This document shows, one piece after another, positions 17,854 to 30,745 of a stretch of 64,000 bases of DNA. The stretch covers positions 668,001-732,000 of the forward strand of contig NC_016452.1 in NCBI RefSeq assembly GCF_000235365.1, read 5' to 3'. A model generated the notes under the pieces. The model had not been told where the DNA came from and did not search any database. It saw nothing but the letters and a program-made list of their open reading frames with translations. The translations under genes were made by a program, and so were the position numbers. This DNA comes from Eremothecium cymbalariae DBVPG#7215. Its lineage: Eukaryota > Ascomycota > Saccharomycetes > Saccharomycetales > Saccharomycetaceae. Numbering within the stretch: position 1 is the first letter of the stretch; each line of letters starts with the position of its first letter.

Positions 17854-19671
17854 ATGAGGTTGATTCGATCGTTCTTGTTGTGCGCGGGGGTCAGCTATGG
17901 ATTCTACTTTCCTGGTGTATCTCCAGTTACGTACCATATTGGAGATGAGATTCCATTGCTAGTGAACTATCTTTCTAGTGATTTTTTGTGGAACATAGAT
18001 TACTATTCTGATAGCATCGGTTTATGTAAGCCAAATACTATAAAGGAGCAATCTGAATCGTTAGGATCAGTTATATTTGGTGATAGGTTGTACAACTCGC
18101 CATTTAAAGTGAGCATGTTAAAAAATAGTGAATGTGTCAAGCTTTGTGATACCACAATAGACACCGCTTTATGGAATACGTTCTTTGGGTATCGATATTC
18201 TTATAATTGGTTAGTGGATGGGTTACCTGTATTGGGTATTGATGGTACTTCGGATGCTAATGGTTACCATAATAATTCAGAGCTTTTCATGGGATATCAA
18301 GCTGATGAGCAGAAGTACATCTACAATCATTTTGACATATATATCCACTACAATGATCGTGGTAAAGGTGAATATCGGGTCGTTTTTGCAGAAGCGAAGC
18401 CAATTTCTTTACCACGTACAGGTTCTGAACTTTGTTCAAAAGATGCTAAGCCAGTTCCAATCGGTTCAGGTAATCATGAGAATATTACGTTCACATATTC
18501 AGTGATATTCAAAAAGAGTGACATATCTTGGTCTACTAGATGGGATCAATATCTTCATGTTTATGACTTTGATATTCAATTGGCTGAACTTATCAGCTTT
18601 AGTTTGGTCGTTTTGTTACTATCTTCCGTTCTTGTTCATTCACTGTTCCGTGTATTGAAACGAGACATTGCCGCTTATAGCGAATTCAATTTAGACGATG
18701 AGTTTCAACAAGATTATTGCTGGAAAATAATACATGGTGAGGTTTTTAGATCACCTAGCAAGGCTTTACTGCTATCCGTATTCGTTGGTTCCGGCTCACA
18801 GCTATTTTTCATGGCGCTTTGCACTGTATTACTCGGCTCCTGTGGATTTTTATCTCCAAGTGCTAGAGGTTCCTTAGGGACTGTCATGTTTGTTCTCTAT
18901 GCACTTTTTGGTGGAGTTGGTTCTTACACATCCATGTCCATTTATAAATTCTTTGGTGGTCAGAATTGGAAATTGAATTTAATCCTCACTCCGTTACTAA
19001 TTCCGGTGTTTTTATTTGTTACAACGGTATTGCTTAACTTTTTTCTCATATACGCCAAATCCTCTGGTGCAATGCCCTTTGGTACCATGGTAACGATTAT
19101 CATATTATGGTTTATATTGTCTGTCCCAGTATCTATCATTGGTTCTTTATTATCTTGGAAACTAAATCGATGGGATGAGCATCCGGCTAAAACAAATCAA
19201 ATTGCGAGGCAAGTTCCATCCCAACCTTGGTACATAAAGACTTGGGTCGCTACTTTCCTAGCAGGCATGTTCCCATTTGGTGCGATGGCAGTCGAACTAT
19301 ATTATATCTACGCTTCAATATGGGGTGAAATCATTTTCTTCATGTATGGTTTTTTATTTGTTGCGTTCATATTATTGACCCTGACCACATCTTTAGTGAC
19401 TATATTACTCACATATTATTCCTTATGTATGGAGAATTGGAAATGGCAATGGCGTTCGTTTATTATCGGTGGTGTTGGCTGTTCTGTGTATGTGTTCCTA
19501 CATTCTCTATTTTTTATTAAGTTTAAATTCCCAGGGTTCGTCAGCATGGTGTTGTACCTTGGGTATTCCGCCATGGTCAGTATTGTATGTTGCTTAGTTA
19601 CTGGGTCTATTGGTTTCTTAGCAAACCTATGGTTTGTTAGGAAGATTTATTCCAACATTAAAGTCGATTAG
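17854..19671 (+). CDS. EMP70: TM9-superfamily (nonaspanin) endosomal/Golgi membrane protein, Emp70/Tmn2 type
   Basis: A 605-residue protein with a short signal peptide (MRLIRSFLLCAGVSYG), the TM9 lumenal start FYFPGVSPVTYHIGDEIPLLVN, a lumenal domain of about 230 residues, then nine hydrophobic segments. The C-terminus ends IYSNIKVD, carrying the KxD/E motif that TM9 proteins use for COPI-dependent Golgi retention. S. cerevisiae has two copies from the genome duplication, EMP70 (YLR083C) and TMN2 (YDR107C); this single gene corresponds to both. The family acts in endosome-Golgi traffic, copper homeostasis and adhesion. The ATG at 17854 is chosen because the frame upstream begins only with TTG. 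Confidence 0.93.
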   Translation: MRLIRSFLLCAGVSYGFYFPGVSPVTYHIGDEIPLLVNYLSSDFLWNIDYYSDSIGLCKPNTIKEQSESLGSVIFGDRLYNSPFKVSMLKNSECVKLCDTTIDTALWNTFFGYRYSYNWLVDGLPVLGIDGTSDANGYHNNSELFMGYQADEQKYIYNHFDIYIHYNDRGKGEYRVVFAEAKPISLPRTGSELCSKDAKPVPIGSGNHENITFTYSVIFKKSDISWSTRWDQYLHVYDFDIQLAELISFSLVVLLLSSVLVHSLFRVLKRDIAAYSEFNLDDEFQQDYCWKIIHGEVFRSPSKALLLSVFVGSGSQLFFMALCTVLLGSCGFLSPSARGSLGTVMFVLYALFGGVGSYTSMSIYKFFGGQNWKLNLILTPLLIPVFLFVTTVLLNFFLIYAKSSGAMPFGTMVTIIILWFILSVPVSIIGSLLSWKLNRWDEHPAKTNQIARQVPSQPWYIKTWVATFLAGMFPFGAMAVELYYIYASIWGEIIFFMYGFLFVAFILLTLTTSLVTILLTYYSLCMENWKWQWRSFIIGGVGCSVYVFLHSLFFIKFKFPGFVSMVLYLGYSAMVSIVCCLVTGSIGFLANLWFVRKIYSNIKVD

Positions 19672-19973
19672 TAATGCAACTATAGTTATTAGATGTAATT
19701 AACTTTATTTAAGGTAGATATTCTAATTGTAAGTTGAAACTACTACATAGGTGAGAAGGGCTTTAAAAAGTACGAATAGGACAGTTTAATGTTGTAAAAG
19801 AGTAACGCAGTTTTTCAGACACCAAAAATGTAGTGATACTATTTATATGGTTATAAATGCCGTATACATGCGTCTGTTTGATTAAGAAATGAATAGAAAA
19901 TAGCCCAGATTAAAAACTAATATGTTACAATAATGACGAGCTCAGACATTAAAATTTTTTGGAAGTTAAAACT
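19672..19973. other. Convergent EMP70/RNR1 spacer and synteny junction
   Basis: AT-rich 3' flanks of two convergent genes, with no gene seen. In S. cerevisiae the neighbours of EMP70/TMN2 (SRL2, ARP10) and of RNR1/RNR3 differ from this arrangement, so a chromosomal rearrangement breakpoint between two ancestral blocks falls here. Confidence 0.55.
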
Positions 19974-22607
19974 CTAACCGGAGCACATTTCACAAGCTTC
20001 TGGGTTGTTGATAGCACAAGCAACGACTTTAGAATTGTAAATATCAAACTTTTGTTCGCTGTCAACCTCTGCTTCATCTTCAAACTCACCAGATTTCGAT
20101 CCAGGTTCCGTAATGGGGGTAATTGGTGCTTTCGAATCTATTGTCAAAGAAGAAACACTATTTGATAGGGAAGAAACATCAGATGTAGAGATGTTAACGG
20201 ACACCGAATCTTTTAATTCATCTAAGGGAATAGTGGAGTTTTTAGAATAAGTGAAATCACATGGGACATATTGTGGACGCTGAAGTTTGGATAGATTAGC
20301 TACATTGTTTGCAGCTTGTTCAGCTACAGCCTTGTCCACAGTGAATTGAATGGCTGCAGACGCAGCTTGAGTCCGTAAATAATACATGCCTGTCTTTAAT
20401 CCTTTCTTCCAACCATAAAAGTGCATAGAAGTTAACCTACCCATGGTAGGAGCGCGAATATGAATGTTCAGAGACTGAGATTGATCAATGTAGGCACCAC
20501 GATCGGCAGCCATGTCAATTATAGTCTTCTGAGATAACTCCCAGACGGTCTTATAAAGATCTTTCAATTCTTGGGGGATATTGGGCAACCCTTGAATGGA
20601 ACCATTATCAGAAATGATGTGGGACTTCATAGATTCATCCCACACACCTAGATCAACTAAATCACGTAACAAGTAGGGATTAACAATCTGGAACTCACCT
20701 GACAATACACGACGAGAATACATATTTGATGTGTAAGGTTCAAAACACTCATTATAGCCCAAAATCTGCGACGTAGAGGCTGTTGGCATTGGAGCAATTA
20801 ACAAGGAGTTCCGGGTACCGTGTTTAACTATTTTAGCCTTCAAAGTCTGCCAATCCCATAGATCAGTAGGTTTCCTTCCCCACATGTCAAATTGTAAAAT
20901 ACCTTTGGATATTGGAGAACCCTTGAAAGACTCATAAGGACCTTCTTCGATAGCTAATTCAACGGACGCCTCGCAAGCTGCATGATATAGAGTTTCGAAT
21001 ATTTGAATGTTCAATTCTTTAGCTTCTTTGGAATCAAAAGGGATACGCAAAATCATGAATGCATCGGCTAAACCTTGGACACCCAAAGCGATAGGTCTAT
21101 GCCGCATATTTGACCGCCTGGCAGTCTCAACAGGGTAATAGTTACGATCAATGACTCTGTTCAAATTACGAGTGACGACTTTTGCAATATCATGTAACTT
21201 TTGGAAGTTGTAAAATTGAGTCTTTCCATCTGAAGACTCTTCGATAAATGCTGGTAGAGCAATGGAGGCCAAATTGCACACGGCAGTCTCTTCTGGAGAG
21301 GAATATTCAACAATTTCACAGCATAAGTTGGAGGATTTGATGGTACCAATATTTTTTTGATTAGATTTTCTGTTACAAGCATCCTTATACAAGATGAATG
21401 GAGTGCCCGTCTCCGTTTGAGCCTCCAAGATGGCATACCACAATTTTTGGGCTTTGATAGTCTTTCTCCCACGGCCTTCGAGGACGTAACGTTCGTATAG
21501 TTCTTCAAATTCGTCTCCCCATACTTCAGATAAACCAGGTGCTTCGCTAGGAGAGAACAACGTCCAATCGCCATTATCTTGGACCCTGCGCATAAACAGA
21601 TCAGGAATCCATAACGCAGGAAACAAGTCACGAGCACGAATTTCCTCCTTACCGTGGTTCTTCCGAATATCAATAAAGTCAAAGATATCCGAATGCCATG
21701 GCTCCAAATATATGGCAAACGCTCCAGGACGCTTGTTACCACCCTGGTCGACATAACGAGCGGTATTATTGTATACCCTTACCATAGGGATAATACCGTT
21801 TGAAGTCCCGTTCGTGCCCGCAATGTAAGAGCCAGTGGACCGAATGTTGTGAATGTGCAACCCAATACCACCAGCAGTCTTGGAAATCAGAGCACACTCC
21901 TTTAACGTATCATAGATACCCTCAATTGAGTCATCCTTCATAGCAACCAAGAAACACGATGACATTTGTGGATGCGGTGTACCCGCATTGAACAACGTAG
22001 GCGACGCGTGGGTGAAATACCTCAATGACATCAAGTTATACGTCTCAATCGCTTTCTTAATGTCTCGTCCATGAATCCCCACCGCCACACGCATCACCAT
22101 GTGCTGAGGTCTCTCGGCAACCTGCCCATCAATCCGCAGCAAGTAAGAACGTTCCAACGTCTTGAATCCAAAGTAGTTATACTGGAAATCTCTGTCATAC
22201 AATATCGCAGAATTAAGCTCGTCCTTGTGCTCCATCACAATCTCATAAACTTCATCTGAAATCATCGGAGACTTCAACCCATTCTTGGGATTGATATAAT
22301 GATACAAATCGCTAATAACCTGCGAAAACTGCTTGGTCGTCTGCTTATGCAAATTCGAAATGGCAATCCGCGCTGCTAAAGTAGCATAATCCGGATGCAC
22401 CGTCGTCATATAAGCACATGTTTCCGCTGCTAAATTATCCAATTCAACGGTCGTCACCCCCTCATAAACCCCAGATATAATCCTCTGAGTGATTTTCACT
22501 GCATCAATATGTTTCGGATCCAGGCCATAGCACAACCGTGATATACGCGCTGTAATCTTGTCAAACTTGACCTGCTCCTTACGACCGTCTCTCTTATAAA
22601 CATACAT
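19974..22607 (-). CDS. RNR1: Ribonucleotide-diphosphate reductase large subunit (Rnr1/Rnr3)
   Basis: An 877-residue class Ia reductase alpha subunit, between S. cerevisiae Rnr1 (888) and Rnr3 (869) in length. The N-terminal ATP-cone (about 1-92, [18 protein letters not shown]) is the allosteric activity site. Catalytic residues are in place: Cys218 in PQMSSCFL, Asn427, Cys429 and Glu431 in SSNLCCE, and Cys444 in TAVCNLAS. The C-terminus ends EACEMCSG with the CxxC pair that shuttles electrons from thioredoxin or glutaredoxin. It reduces NDPs to dNDPs for DNA synthesis. It corresponds to both YER070W and YIL066C. Two MCB elements upstream suggest G1/S control by MBF. Confidence 0.96.
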   Translation of the reverse strand: MYVYKRDGRKEQVKFDKITARISRLCYGLDPKHIDAVKITQRIISGVYEGVTTVELDNLAAETCAYMTTVHPDYATLAARIAISNLHKQTTKQFSQVISDLYHYINPKNGLKSPMISDEVYEIVMEHKDELNSAILYDRDFQYNYFGFKTLERSYLLRIDGQVAERPQHMVMRVAVGIHGRDIKKAIETYNLMSLRYFTHASPTLFNAGTPHPQMSSCFLVAMKDDSIEGIYDTLKECALISKTAGGIGLHIHNIRSTGSYIAGTNGTSNGIIPMVRVYNNTARYVDQGGNKRPGAFAIYLEPWHSDIFDFIDIRKNHGKEEIRARDLFPALWIPDLFMRRVQDNGDWTLFSPSEAPGLSEVWGDEFEELYERYVLEGRGRKTIKAQKLWYAILEAQTETGTPFILYKDACNRKSNQKNIGTIKSSNLCCEIVEYSSPEETAVCNLASIALPAFIEESSDGKTQFYNFQKLHDIAKVVTRNLNRVIDRNYYPVETARRSNMRHRPIALGVQGLADAFMILRIPFDSKEAKELNIQIFETLYHAACEASVELAIEEGPYESFKGSPISKGILQFDMWGRKPTDLWDWQTLKAKIVKHGTRNSLLIAPMPTASTSQILGYNECFEPYTSNMYSRRVLSGEFQIVNPYLLRDLVDLGVWDESMKSHIISDNGSIQGLPNIPQELKDLYKTVWELSQKTIIDMAADRGAYIDQSQSLNIHIRAPTMGRLTSMHFYGWKKGLKTGMYYLRTQAASAAIQFTVDKAVAEQAANNVANLSKLQRPQYVPCDFTYSKNSTIPLDELKDSVSVNISTSDVSSLSNSVSSLTIDSKAPITPITEPGSKSGEFEDEAEVDSEQKFDIYNSKVVACAINNPEACEMCSG

Positions 22608-22797
22608 AATATAACAAAATCACCAACCACCTTGCTGATATACAAGATAACGATCAATGATCAAGGTATTTAGAGAAAACAAAACACCATTTAATAATAA
22701 TTATATATATATATATATAGCTTTCAAAAAAACTGGTTGTATTTCAAACCCCTCAGAAACTCCCGTAGAGCAAATTTTTTCTACGAGCATCACTACG

Positions 22798-22849
22798 ACG
22801 CGTCAACTTGGAACATTTTAACCAAAATAAATCGGGACGTTTTACGCGT
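22798..22849. promoter_or_regulatory. Two MCB (ACGCGT) elements upstream of RNR1
   Basis: Perfect ACGCGT hexamers lie at 22798-22803 and 22844-22849, 191 and 237 bases upstream of the RNR1 ATG. MCB sites bind the Mbp1-Swi6 factor MBF, which drives G1/S expression of DNA-synthesis genes including RNR1 in S. cerevisiae. Confidence 0.75.
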
Positions 22850-23077
22850 CTGCTGACTAACCATGTCATACCAGCTAGCAGCTGCTACCTTGCTGCCATC
22901 CTGCTATTACGGACGGTAAACAAACACGAAACAAACGGCACCCAGGACTGGAGAGTGTGGATACACCACACCCAGCAGCCTGGGAGCTCGCAGGTGTGTG
23001 TGGGTCTGTGTGATACATGTGTGTTGGTGCCCTGTTAGGCGGTGCAGGCTAGTTACCCTACGTACCAAAATGCCTAG

Positions 23078-23099
23078 AGGGCGGCGGCGCCGCCGCCCT
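23078..23099. repeat. 22-bp perfect GC palindrome (CGG/CCG runs)
   Basis: The sequence AGGGCGGCGGC is followed directly by its reverse complement. It contains three overlapping CGG and three CCG triplets, the half-sites of zinc-cluster factors, and could also extrude as a cruciform. It lies 471 bp upstream of the RNR1 start. Confidence 0.85.
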
Positions 23100-23143
23100 G
23101 GTACATATTGAATAACGATACACGAATATAAGTCACGTGACAT

Positions 23144-23614
23144 TCAGCGCTTCCGTTGGCGCAGAACAAACCCTGCGGCAGTCGCTAGAGCTGCAATACC
23201 AACACCTAGGAGTGCTATACCCTTCACGCTCTCGGTCTGGATCTTCTTCTCGACCATGGCCTTGACTGCCTGAGCTTGTGAGTTTTCTGGTTCATGTAAA
23301 TATAATGCATCAGCGTATCTCTTCGCCATAGAATATTCCCCTAATTTGTAGCAACCAATGGTAAGGTAATACAGAGATTCGCGTCTTCTCATGGGAGACT
23401 CCTTGTAAATGTCAGTTAGAAGTTTGACACCTAGTCGTTGGTTTTCAGGATCATGGGATTTGATTAAGCCCCAGGCGTAGTTGAACCGAGATTGGATTGA
23501 AGCTATATCGCCGCCTTCGGAAAGGACTTGCTGACGTAATATATCCAGTTGTGCATCGGACAAGGGCCCGTAAGCGTCTTCTACAGTTGGAAGGTAGTTG
23601 ATTTGTGGCATCAT
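23144..23614 (-). CDS. FIS1: Fis1, mitochondrial/peroxisomal fission adaptor
   Basis: A 156-residue tail-anchored protein, almost exactly the length of S. cerevisiae Fis1 (155). The cytosolic tetratricopeptide-like bundle (SRFNYAWGLIKS, YYLTIGCYKLGEYSMAKRY) is well conserved. The C-terminal anchor (about 131-151, KGIALLGVGIAALATAAGF) ends in the basic tail LRQRKR that targets the mitochondrial outer membrane. In yeast Fis1 recruits the dynamin Dnm1 through Mdv1 or Caf4. Two adjacent ATGs (23614 and 23611) could start it. It is divergent from EFM4, as in S. cerevisiae chromosome IX. Confidence 0.97.
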   Translation of the reverse strand: MMPQINYLPTVEDAYGPLSDAQLDILRQQVLSEGGDIASIQSRFNYAWGLIKSHDPENQRLGVKLLTDIYKESPMRRRESLYYLTIGCYKLGEYSMAKRYADALYLHEPENSQAQAVKAMVEKKIQTESVKGIALLGVGIAALATAAGFVLRQRKR

Positions 23615-23817
23615 TAAATTGAATGAGAGGTTGATTGGGGTGTGATTGGAGGGTATTCTGTTTGTATATTATTACGCAGAAGTTTGTTTCACTAGGAGGA
23701 GGGTGTGGAAATTAATTGTAGAGGCGAAGAGAAAATTTGCGGGAGCCCAGAGGAATATTGGGAAGAACGACGAGATGAGATTAGTGTGTGTTAATTAGGT
23801 TGGTGATCTAGGTCGAA

Positions 23818-24522
23818 ATGAAAAGTGGGCGTATGGAGGATACTACGAAGCTGAACAAGTCGCGGTTAGGGACTAGAGAATATTGGGAGGAGTTTTATAG
23901 GGTTGAGAAGCGGAATTTTGAAAAAGATGGTGAAGATATAGGCGAGTGTTGGTTTTCTGATACTAATGCTACGGAAAAGATGGTGGAATTTTTGAAGGAG
24001 GTTGCGGCGCATGGGTATTTGAAGGAAAGTTGTTCGGTGCTTGATGTTGGAAGTGGGAATGGGCATTTGTTGTTTGAATTGGTAGAGGCTGGGTTCTGCG
24101 GGAGGATGGTTGGTGTTGACTATGCTGAACAGTCGGTTGAATTTGCAGGGGAGGTTCTTAAACGACGTTACGGTGATAAAGCGAAGCAGGTGAAATTTGA
24201 AGTGGGGGATGTGTTTAGTGGGGAATGGCAGCCGGGGCGTTTTGATGTTGTGTTAGACAAGGGCACTTTGGATGCTATTGCATTGACTGAGGAAGGGAGG
24301 ACTGCAGTGGAGAAGTATGCATCAGTTGTAGATCGTGTTCTGGAACATAATGGGGTGTTCTTGATTACTTCATGCAATTTCACTGAGGAAGAATTGGTTG
24401 AGATTGTAGAGGGGGCAAGCAGTTTAAGGAAGTGGAGACATATTGAGTATCCGGCGTTTGTTTTTGGAGGGGTGAAAGGTAGTGTGCTTTGTAGTGTTGC
24501 ATTTGTGAAAGACTCAAGGTAA
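23818..24522 (+). CDS. EFM4: Elongation factor 1A lysine methyltransferase Efm4
   Basis: A 234-residue seven-beta-strand methyltransferase. Motif I for S-adenosylmethionine binding is VLDVGSGNGHLLFEL (about residues 74-88), followed by VGVDYAEQSVEFA and the post-I region FDVVLDKGTLDAI. S. cerevisiae Efm4 (YIL064W, 257 residues) methylates a lysine of translation elongation factor eEF1A in the cytosol. The FIS1-EFM4-YRB2-ARC15 order matches YIL065C-YIL062C. The first ATG, at 23818, is used; a second in-frame ATG at 23833 is possible. The gene is unusually G-rich on the coding strand. Confidence 0.9.
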   Translation: MKSGRMEDTTKLNKSRLGTREYWEEFYRVEKRNFEKDGEDIGECWFSDTNATEKMVEFLKEVAAHGYLKESCSVLDVGSGNGHLLFELVEAGFCGRMVGVDYAEQSVEFAGEVLKRRYGDKAKQVKFEVGDVFSGEWQPGRFDVVLDKGTLDAIALTEEGRTAVEKYASVVDRVLEHNGVFLITSCNFTEEELVEIVEGASSLRKWRHIEYPAFVFGGVKGSVLCSVAFVKDSR

Positions 24523-24565
24523 CTTATAGATAGGTTGGACAACTGGTTACATATATATTGACCAT

Positions 24566-24570
<5 letters not shown>

Positions 24571-24597
<27 letters not shown>

Positions 24598-24600
24598 GTA
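24571..24600. repeat. (TA)n dinucleotide repeat between convergent genes
   Basis: A TACATACA stretch runs into about ten TA units between EFM4 and YRB2. It is a simple-sequence tract, typical of yeast 3' regions and probably part of bidirectional 3' end formation. Confidence 0.8.
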
Positions 24601-24654
24601 TTTATATTGTCTATACTACACGCTTAGACCAATGGTTGTGAAGATGGAACAACG

Positions 24655-25845
24655 CTAGTCTTCTGGGATGAGGTCTTCGATCATTTTGAATAGCTCCTCC
24701 GCGATCTCCCCTTTTGCGGTTTTTAATGCGTACTGAACGGGTTCATTCGCCTCGCCGATCGTCAAGATCCTAATGAACTTTTCACTCTGTAGAGAGCCCG
24801 GAAACCCCTTTTGGACGGTGAAACCCTTTAAAAGGGGAAGATTTAAGATTACCTTCAAGAGGCCGCGTGACCTCATTACAATGCGAGCCTTCGCTGTTAT
24901 TCTATTCTTATTCACGTGGATTGCGCCGACACCACGTTCCTTCCAGCCTTCCCTCATATTGCACAGTTGGTAGAGTTTGGCATTCGCTTGGTAAACAGAG
25001 TCTTCAGCCTCTTCGCCAGACTCTATAACTTGCTTTGTCAGCCGCACTATGCCATCGGCGTCCTCTACGGGCTCACCTGTCTCTACTTCTGCTGTTGCTT
25101 GCTTGCTACTGAGCTCGTTCGTGTCGCTGTTTTCACGAGCAGTTTTACTAAATATCGTACCGCTAGACTTGTTGTCCGTCTTCAGCACTTTGAATCCACT
25201 TCCAAAAGCAAGTCCCGATCCAAACGAAAACGGTTTAGCACCATCCGCTTCCTTCATATCGCCCTCACCATCAGCACCACCACCACCACTACTACTACCA
25301 CTGCTGTTGCTAGTACCGCTGCTGCTAGCGCTCTCGCTTTTGCCACTGTTATCATCGCTTCTATTGTTATCCGCTTCGGGGAGCTTCTTGCCTTCTGCGC
25401 TCCTCTTGGATTCTCCAAACACGCTACCAAACGCCATTGAGGAACCAAAAGGCTTCACCTTTAACCTACCCCCGGATCCAAATACATGACTTGTGCCAAA
25501 CGAAGCTTTAGAATCATCATTAACACCTTCTTGCTTCGCCTGTAAAACCTCCTCGTCCTCGTCCTCCTCCCTAAACCTCTCGGGTCCCTCCTTTTCCTCT
25601 TTCTGTCCATTCTCAAGCTTTCCCTCCTCCTTACCTCCACTATCTACACTACCCTCATCAGATTGTACCTCTTTAAGATCCTCTGTCCCCTTCTGATTCT
25701 TCGCGTCTGCCTCTAGTTTGAGTTTCTTGGCAGGTTCTGCCTGTGCTAGGCTGCCGCAAGAGTCTTGAGAACGCGCCCGTTTTGCAACATCGACGCCCAT
25801 GGCGGGCTGCTGCCCCCCAATTTGTTTCCTATGCTCTTCATACAT
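24655..25845 (-). CDS. YRB2: Ran-binding protein Yrb2
   Basis: A 396-residue nuclear protein. The N-terminal two thirds are acidic and Ser/Gly-rich, with FG-like motifs (FGTSHVFGSGG, FGSGLAFGSGF). The C-terminal RanBP1-type domain (about 265-396) includes NAKLYQLCNMREGWKERGVG and KGFTVQKGFPGSLQSEKFIR, very close to S. cerevisiae Yrb2 (327 residues). It binds Ran-GTP and Crm1 and supports nuclear protein export. The reading frame extends two codons upstream only through TTG, so ATG 25845 is taken as start. The repeats in the middle make this protein longer than the S. cerevisiae one. Confidence 0.93.
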   Translation of the reverse strand: MYEEHRKQIGGQQPAMGVDVAKRARSQDSCGSLAQAEPAKKLKLEADAKNQKGTEDLKEVQSDEGSVDSGGKEEGKLENGQKEEKEGPERFREEDEDEEVLQAKQEGVNDDSKASFGTSHVFGSGGRLKVKPFGSSMAFGSVFGESKRSAEGKKLPEADNNRSDDNSGKSESASSSGTSNSSGSSSGGGGADGEGDMKEADGAKPFSFGSGLAFGSGFKVLKTDNKSSGTIFSKTARENSDTNELSSKQATAEVETGEPVEDADGIVRLTKQVIESGEEAEDSVYQANAKLYQLCNMREGWKERGVGAIHVNKNRITAKARIVMRSRGLLKVILNLPLLKGFTVQKGFPGSLQSEKFIRILTIGEANEPVQYALKTAKGEIAEELFKMIEDLIPED

Positions 25846-26132
25846 CCTCAACTACTTGATACAAATCCCTTATCATGCAGCAGTAAGCCTTACTTTCTCA
25901 ACGTGCATCGGAAATGGCAATGAATGAATAAATCTGTTTTAGAAGGCAAAAACTCTACATCGTTTTAAAATGCAAACTAAGGCACAATTCGTGTCCGGGT
26001 AATGGACACCGCAGACCTTGCCCTCACACTGGCTGTAACGCCAGTCAGTGCTCCCAATACTCGCTGCTAGATACGCTATTATGTATACATATTCACCTTT
26101 CACCTATCTCTCCGCAATCCCCCGACAATTTT

Positions 26133-26594
26133 TCAAATTGTCCTCCTGTCAGATAGAAACCGGCTGATGGGGTTAACACCAGACTTCTGGGTCACCTTCT
26201 CGAACCAAGATAATAACACACCGCCCTGTTTCTGGCCTTCTGCAAGTGACATGCCCTTGTACAAATACTTGATCAGAACTTCCTGTTGACTCTGGTCTAA
26301 CTGCTGCACAACACCTGCAATGTCCGCTTGTCTTACCTGTGTTAACAGCTCCAGAACAGCTAGAAAATACTGCAACTTGGTGTCATTATCTGATCCGTAA
26401 GGTGGATCAATTGTAGCTAACTTGACACCTCTGACGAAATCCCCACTGGTGGCACAGGAGCGAAGCTGGGCTATTCTGGGTTGCAATTCTTGTAATGTGA
26501 TTGGCTTTACCGCTGGCGGTTGCAAATCCTCCTTAGTCAACCTCCCACTTTCCGGGTCAAAAGCATCAATGTCGATCCGTCTCCAGTCACTCAT
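26133..26594 (-). CDS. ARC15: Arp2/3 complex subunit Arc15 (p16-Arc)
   Basis: A 153-residue protein; S. cerevisiae Arc15 has 154. The N-terminus SDWRRIDIDAFDPESGRL and the C-terminal KYLYKGMSLAEGQKQGGVLL and SDRRTI are near-identical to the family. Arc15 belongs to the Arp2/3 complex, which nucleates branched actin at endocytic patches. The ATG at 26594 is chosen because upstream codons in the frame are non-ATG. It neighbours YRB2 as in YIL063C/YIL062C. Confidence 0.96.
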   Translation of the reverse strand: MSDWRRIDIDAFDPESGRLTKEDLQPPAVKPITLQELQPRIAQLRSCATSGDFVRGVKLATIDPPYGSDNDTKLQYFLAVLELLTQVRQADIAGVVQQLDQSQQEVLIKYLYKGMSLAEGQKQGGVLLSWFEKVTQKSGVNPISRFLSDRRTI

Positions 26595-26833
26595 GTCTTG
26601 CAATGAACTGTAATAGCCTCCCCGTTGGCGATTCTACTTGCTTCAGAACTCGAATACACCAGATATATAGTGAATAAGCTTTAAACGCCTCTAGGCGAAT
26701 TCGATATTACGAAAAGGGGGAGGTTCTATGCAGCCGTGTATGGTGATATCAAGGTTACATGGCTTGTCGAACATGAAACGGAATGATGTACAGATATATA
26801 TATGGTCAGATAGATTGTTATGTATATGAATTT

Positions 26834-29761
<2,928 letters not shown>

Positions 29762-30745
29762 CTAGTAGTCCATCGATGAGGGCGATTTCGTAGTATCTGA
29801 GTTTATATTTCGATCACGCCTAGATCTATAGAAGGTCTGCGTTGGCTTTGATTGAGCAGGATTAGCAGCTGTAGCTACTGGTGCGTTTGTGGCGGGAGGC
29901 CTGGTGGGGGGAATATAACTTGAACCTTCACGCAGGAATCTAGGTCCATTGGCATACTGTGGTGTAGAGCCATATTTATATCCCATTCCACGGTAGTTGC
30001 CTGCATGAGCTTGCGGTCTACCACCCGATGAGCTTGTACCAAATCTTGATCTTCTATCTATGTCAACACTGTGCTTTGTGGCTTGATGGTCAGCTCCTAG
30101 AACACTTAATTGGCTTAGCCGTTCACGTTTCATGTAACCCCTACCACCTAATCCTCCACCAAGTCTTCTTGGCTTAAAAAACTTGACTGTCCTTCCACGT
30201 TCAATATCTACGATGACAGGCCGCCCCTTGATCAGTAATCCTCTGTGGACGCCAATTTCTCTATAAGCTTTTCGACTACCTTCTGTATCTTTAAATAGAA
30301 CGAAAGCATACCCCTTTGGTTCATTTGTAAGTTTGTCTCTTACTATACGGACTCTCTCTATATCGCCGAACTTGATGAACTGTTTCTGCAATTCTAGCTC
30401 ATCGACTTCATAAGGTAGTCTGCCGACAAATATAGTCCTAAAGGGGTCCGTATCGTTTATATTACTGTCCTCTTCTGGAACCCATTTCGCTTGTTCTGCT
30501 TCAAGTAATCTTTCATTCCTGGCAGTAAGAGACCTAACTTCCTCGTACTTGTCCAGATGCCTATTTTCAGAACCCTGAGGATGTTCCTGCATGTATCGTA
30601 CTAAAGTGTCAGAAAATACTAAACTGGAGAGGGGTGCTATGAAGTGTGTTCGACGTTTTTCAGGAGGATAATCGACAGGCTTTTTATATTGAAGAGGAGG
30701 TCTAGGATTGAAGAGTTTTGAAACTCTTTCTGGGAATTTCGACAT
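29762..30745 (-). CDS. SNP1: U1 snRNP 70K homolog Snp1
   Basis: A 327-residue splicing factor. The N-terminal U1-70K segment (FNPRPPLQYKKPVDYPPEKR) is followed by an RNA recognition motif at about 103-183, with RNP2 IFVGRLPYEV and RNP1 KGYAFVLF. The C-terminus is Arg/Gly-rich. It binds stem-loop I of U1 snRNA and stabilises 5' splice-site recognition. S. cerevisiae Snp1 (YIL061C) has 300 residues. It sits between ARG5,6 and NOT4 because the two S. cerevisiae copies of this region are merged here. Confidence 0.95.
   Translation of the reverse strand: MSKFPERVSKLFNPRPPLQYKKPVDYPPEKRRTHFIAPLSSLVFSDTLVRYMQEHPQGSENRHLDKYEEVRSLTARNERLLEAEQAKWVPEEDSNINDTDPFRTIFVGRLPYEVDELELQKQFIKFGDIERVRIVRDKLTNEPKGYAFVLFKDTEGSRKAYREIGVHRGLLIKGRPVIVDIERGRTVKFFKPRRLGGGLGGRGYMKRERLSQLSVLGADHQATKHSVDIDRRSRFGTSSSGGRPQAHAGNYRGMGYKYGSTPQYANGPRFLREGSSYIPPTRPPATNAPVATAANPAQSKPTQTFYRSRRDRNINSDTTKSPSSMDY

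Larger units (their letters stand above)
22608..23143. other. RNR1 upstream region, FIS1 3' flank
   Basis: This 536-bp spacer holds an (AT)n run near 22702-22720, the two MCB boxes, a TG-rich stretch at 22970-23035, a 22-bp perfect GC palindrome at 23078-23099, and a CACGTG at 23134-23139 just beyond the FIS1 stop. No gene is supported. Confidence 0.6.

Noticed and set aside
23134..23139. CACGTG next to FIS1 as a centromere CDEI
   Set aside because: It is flanked by FIS1 coding sequence on one side and a GC palindrome on the other; no CDEII or CDEIII.
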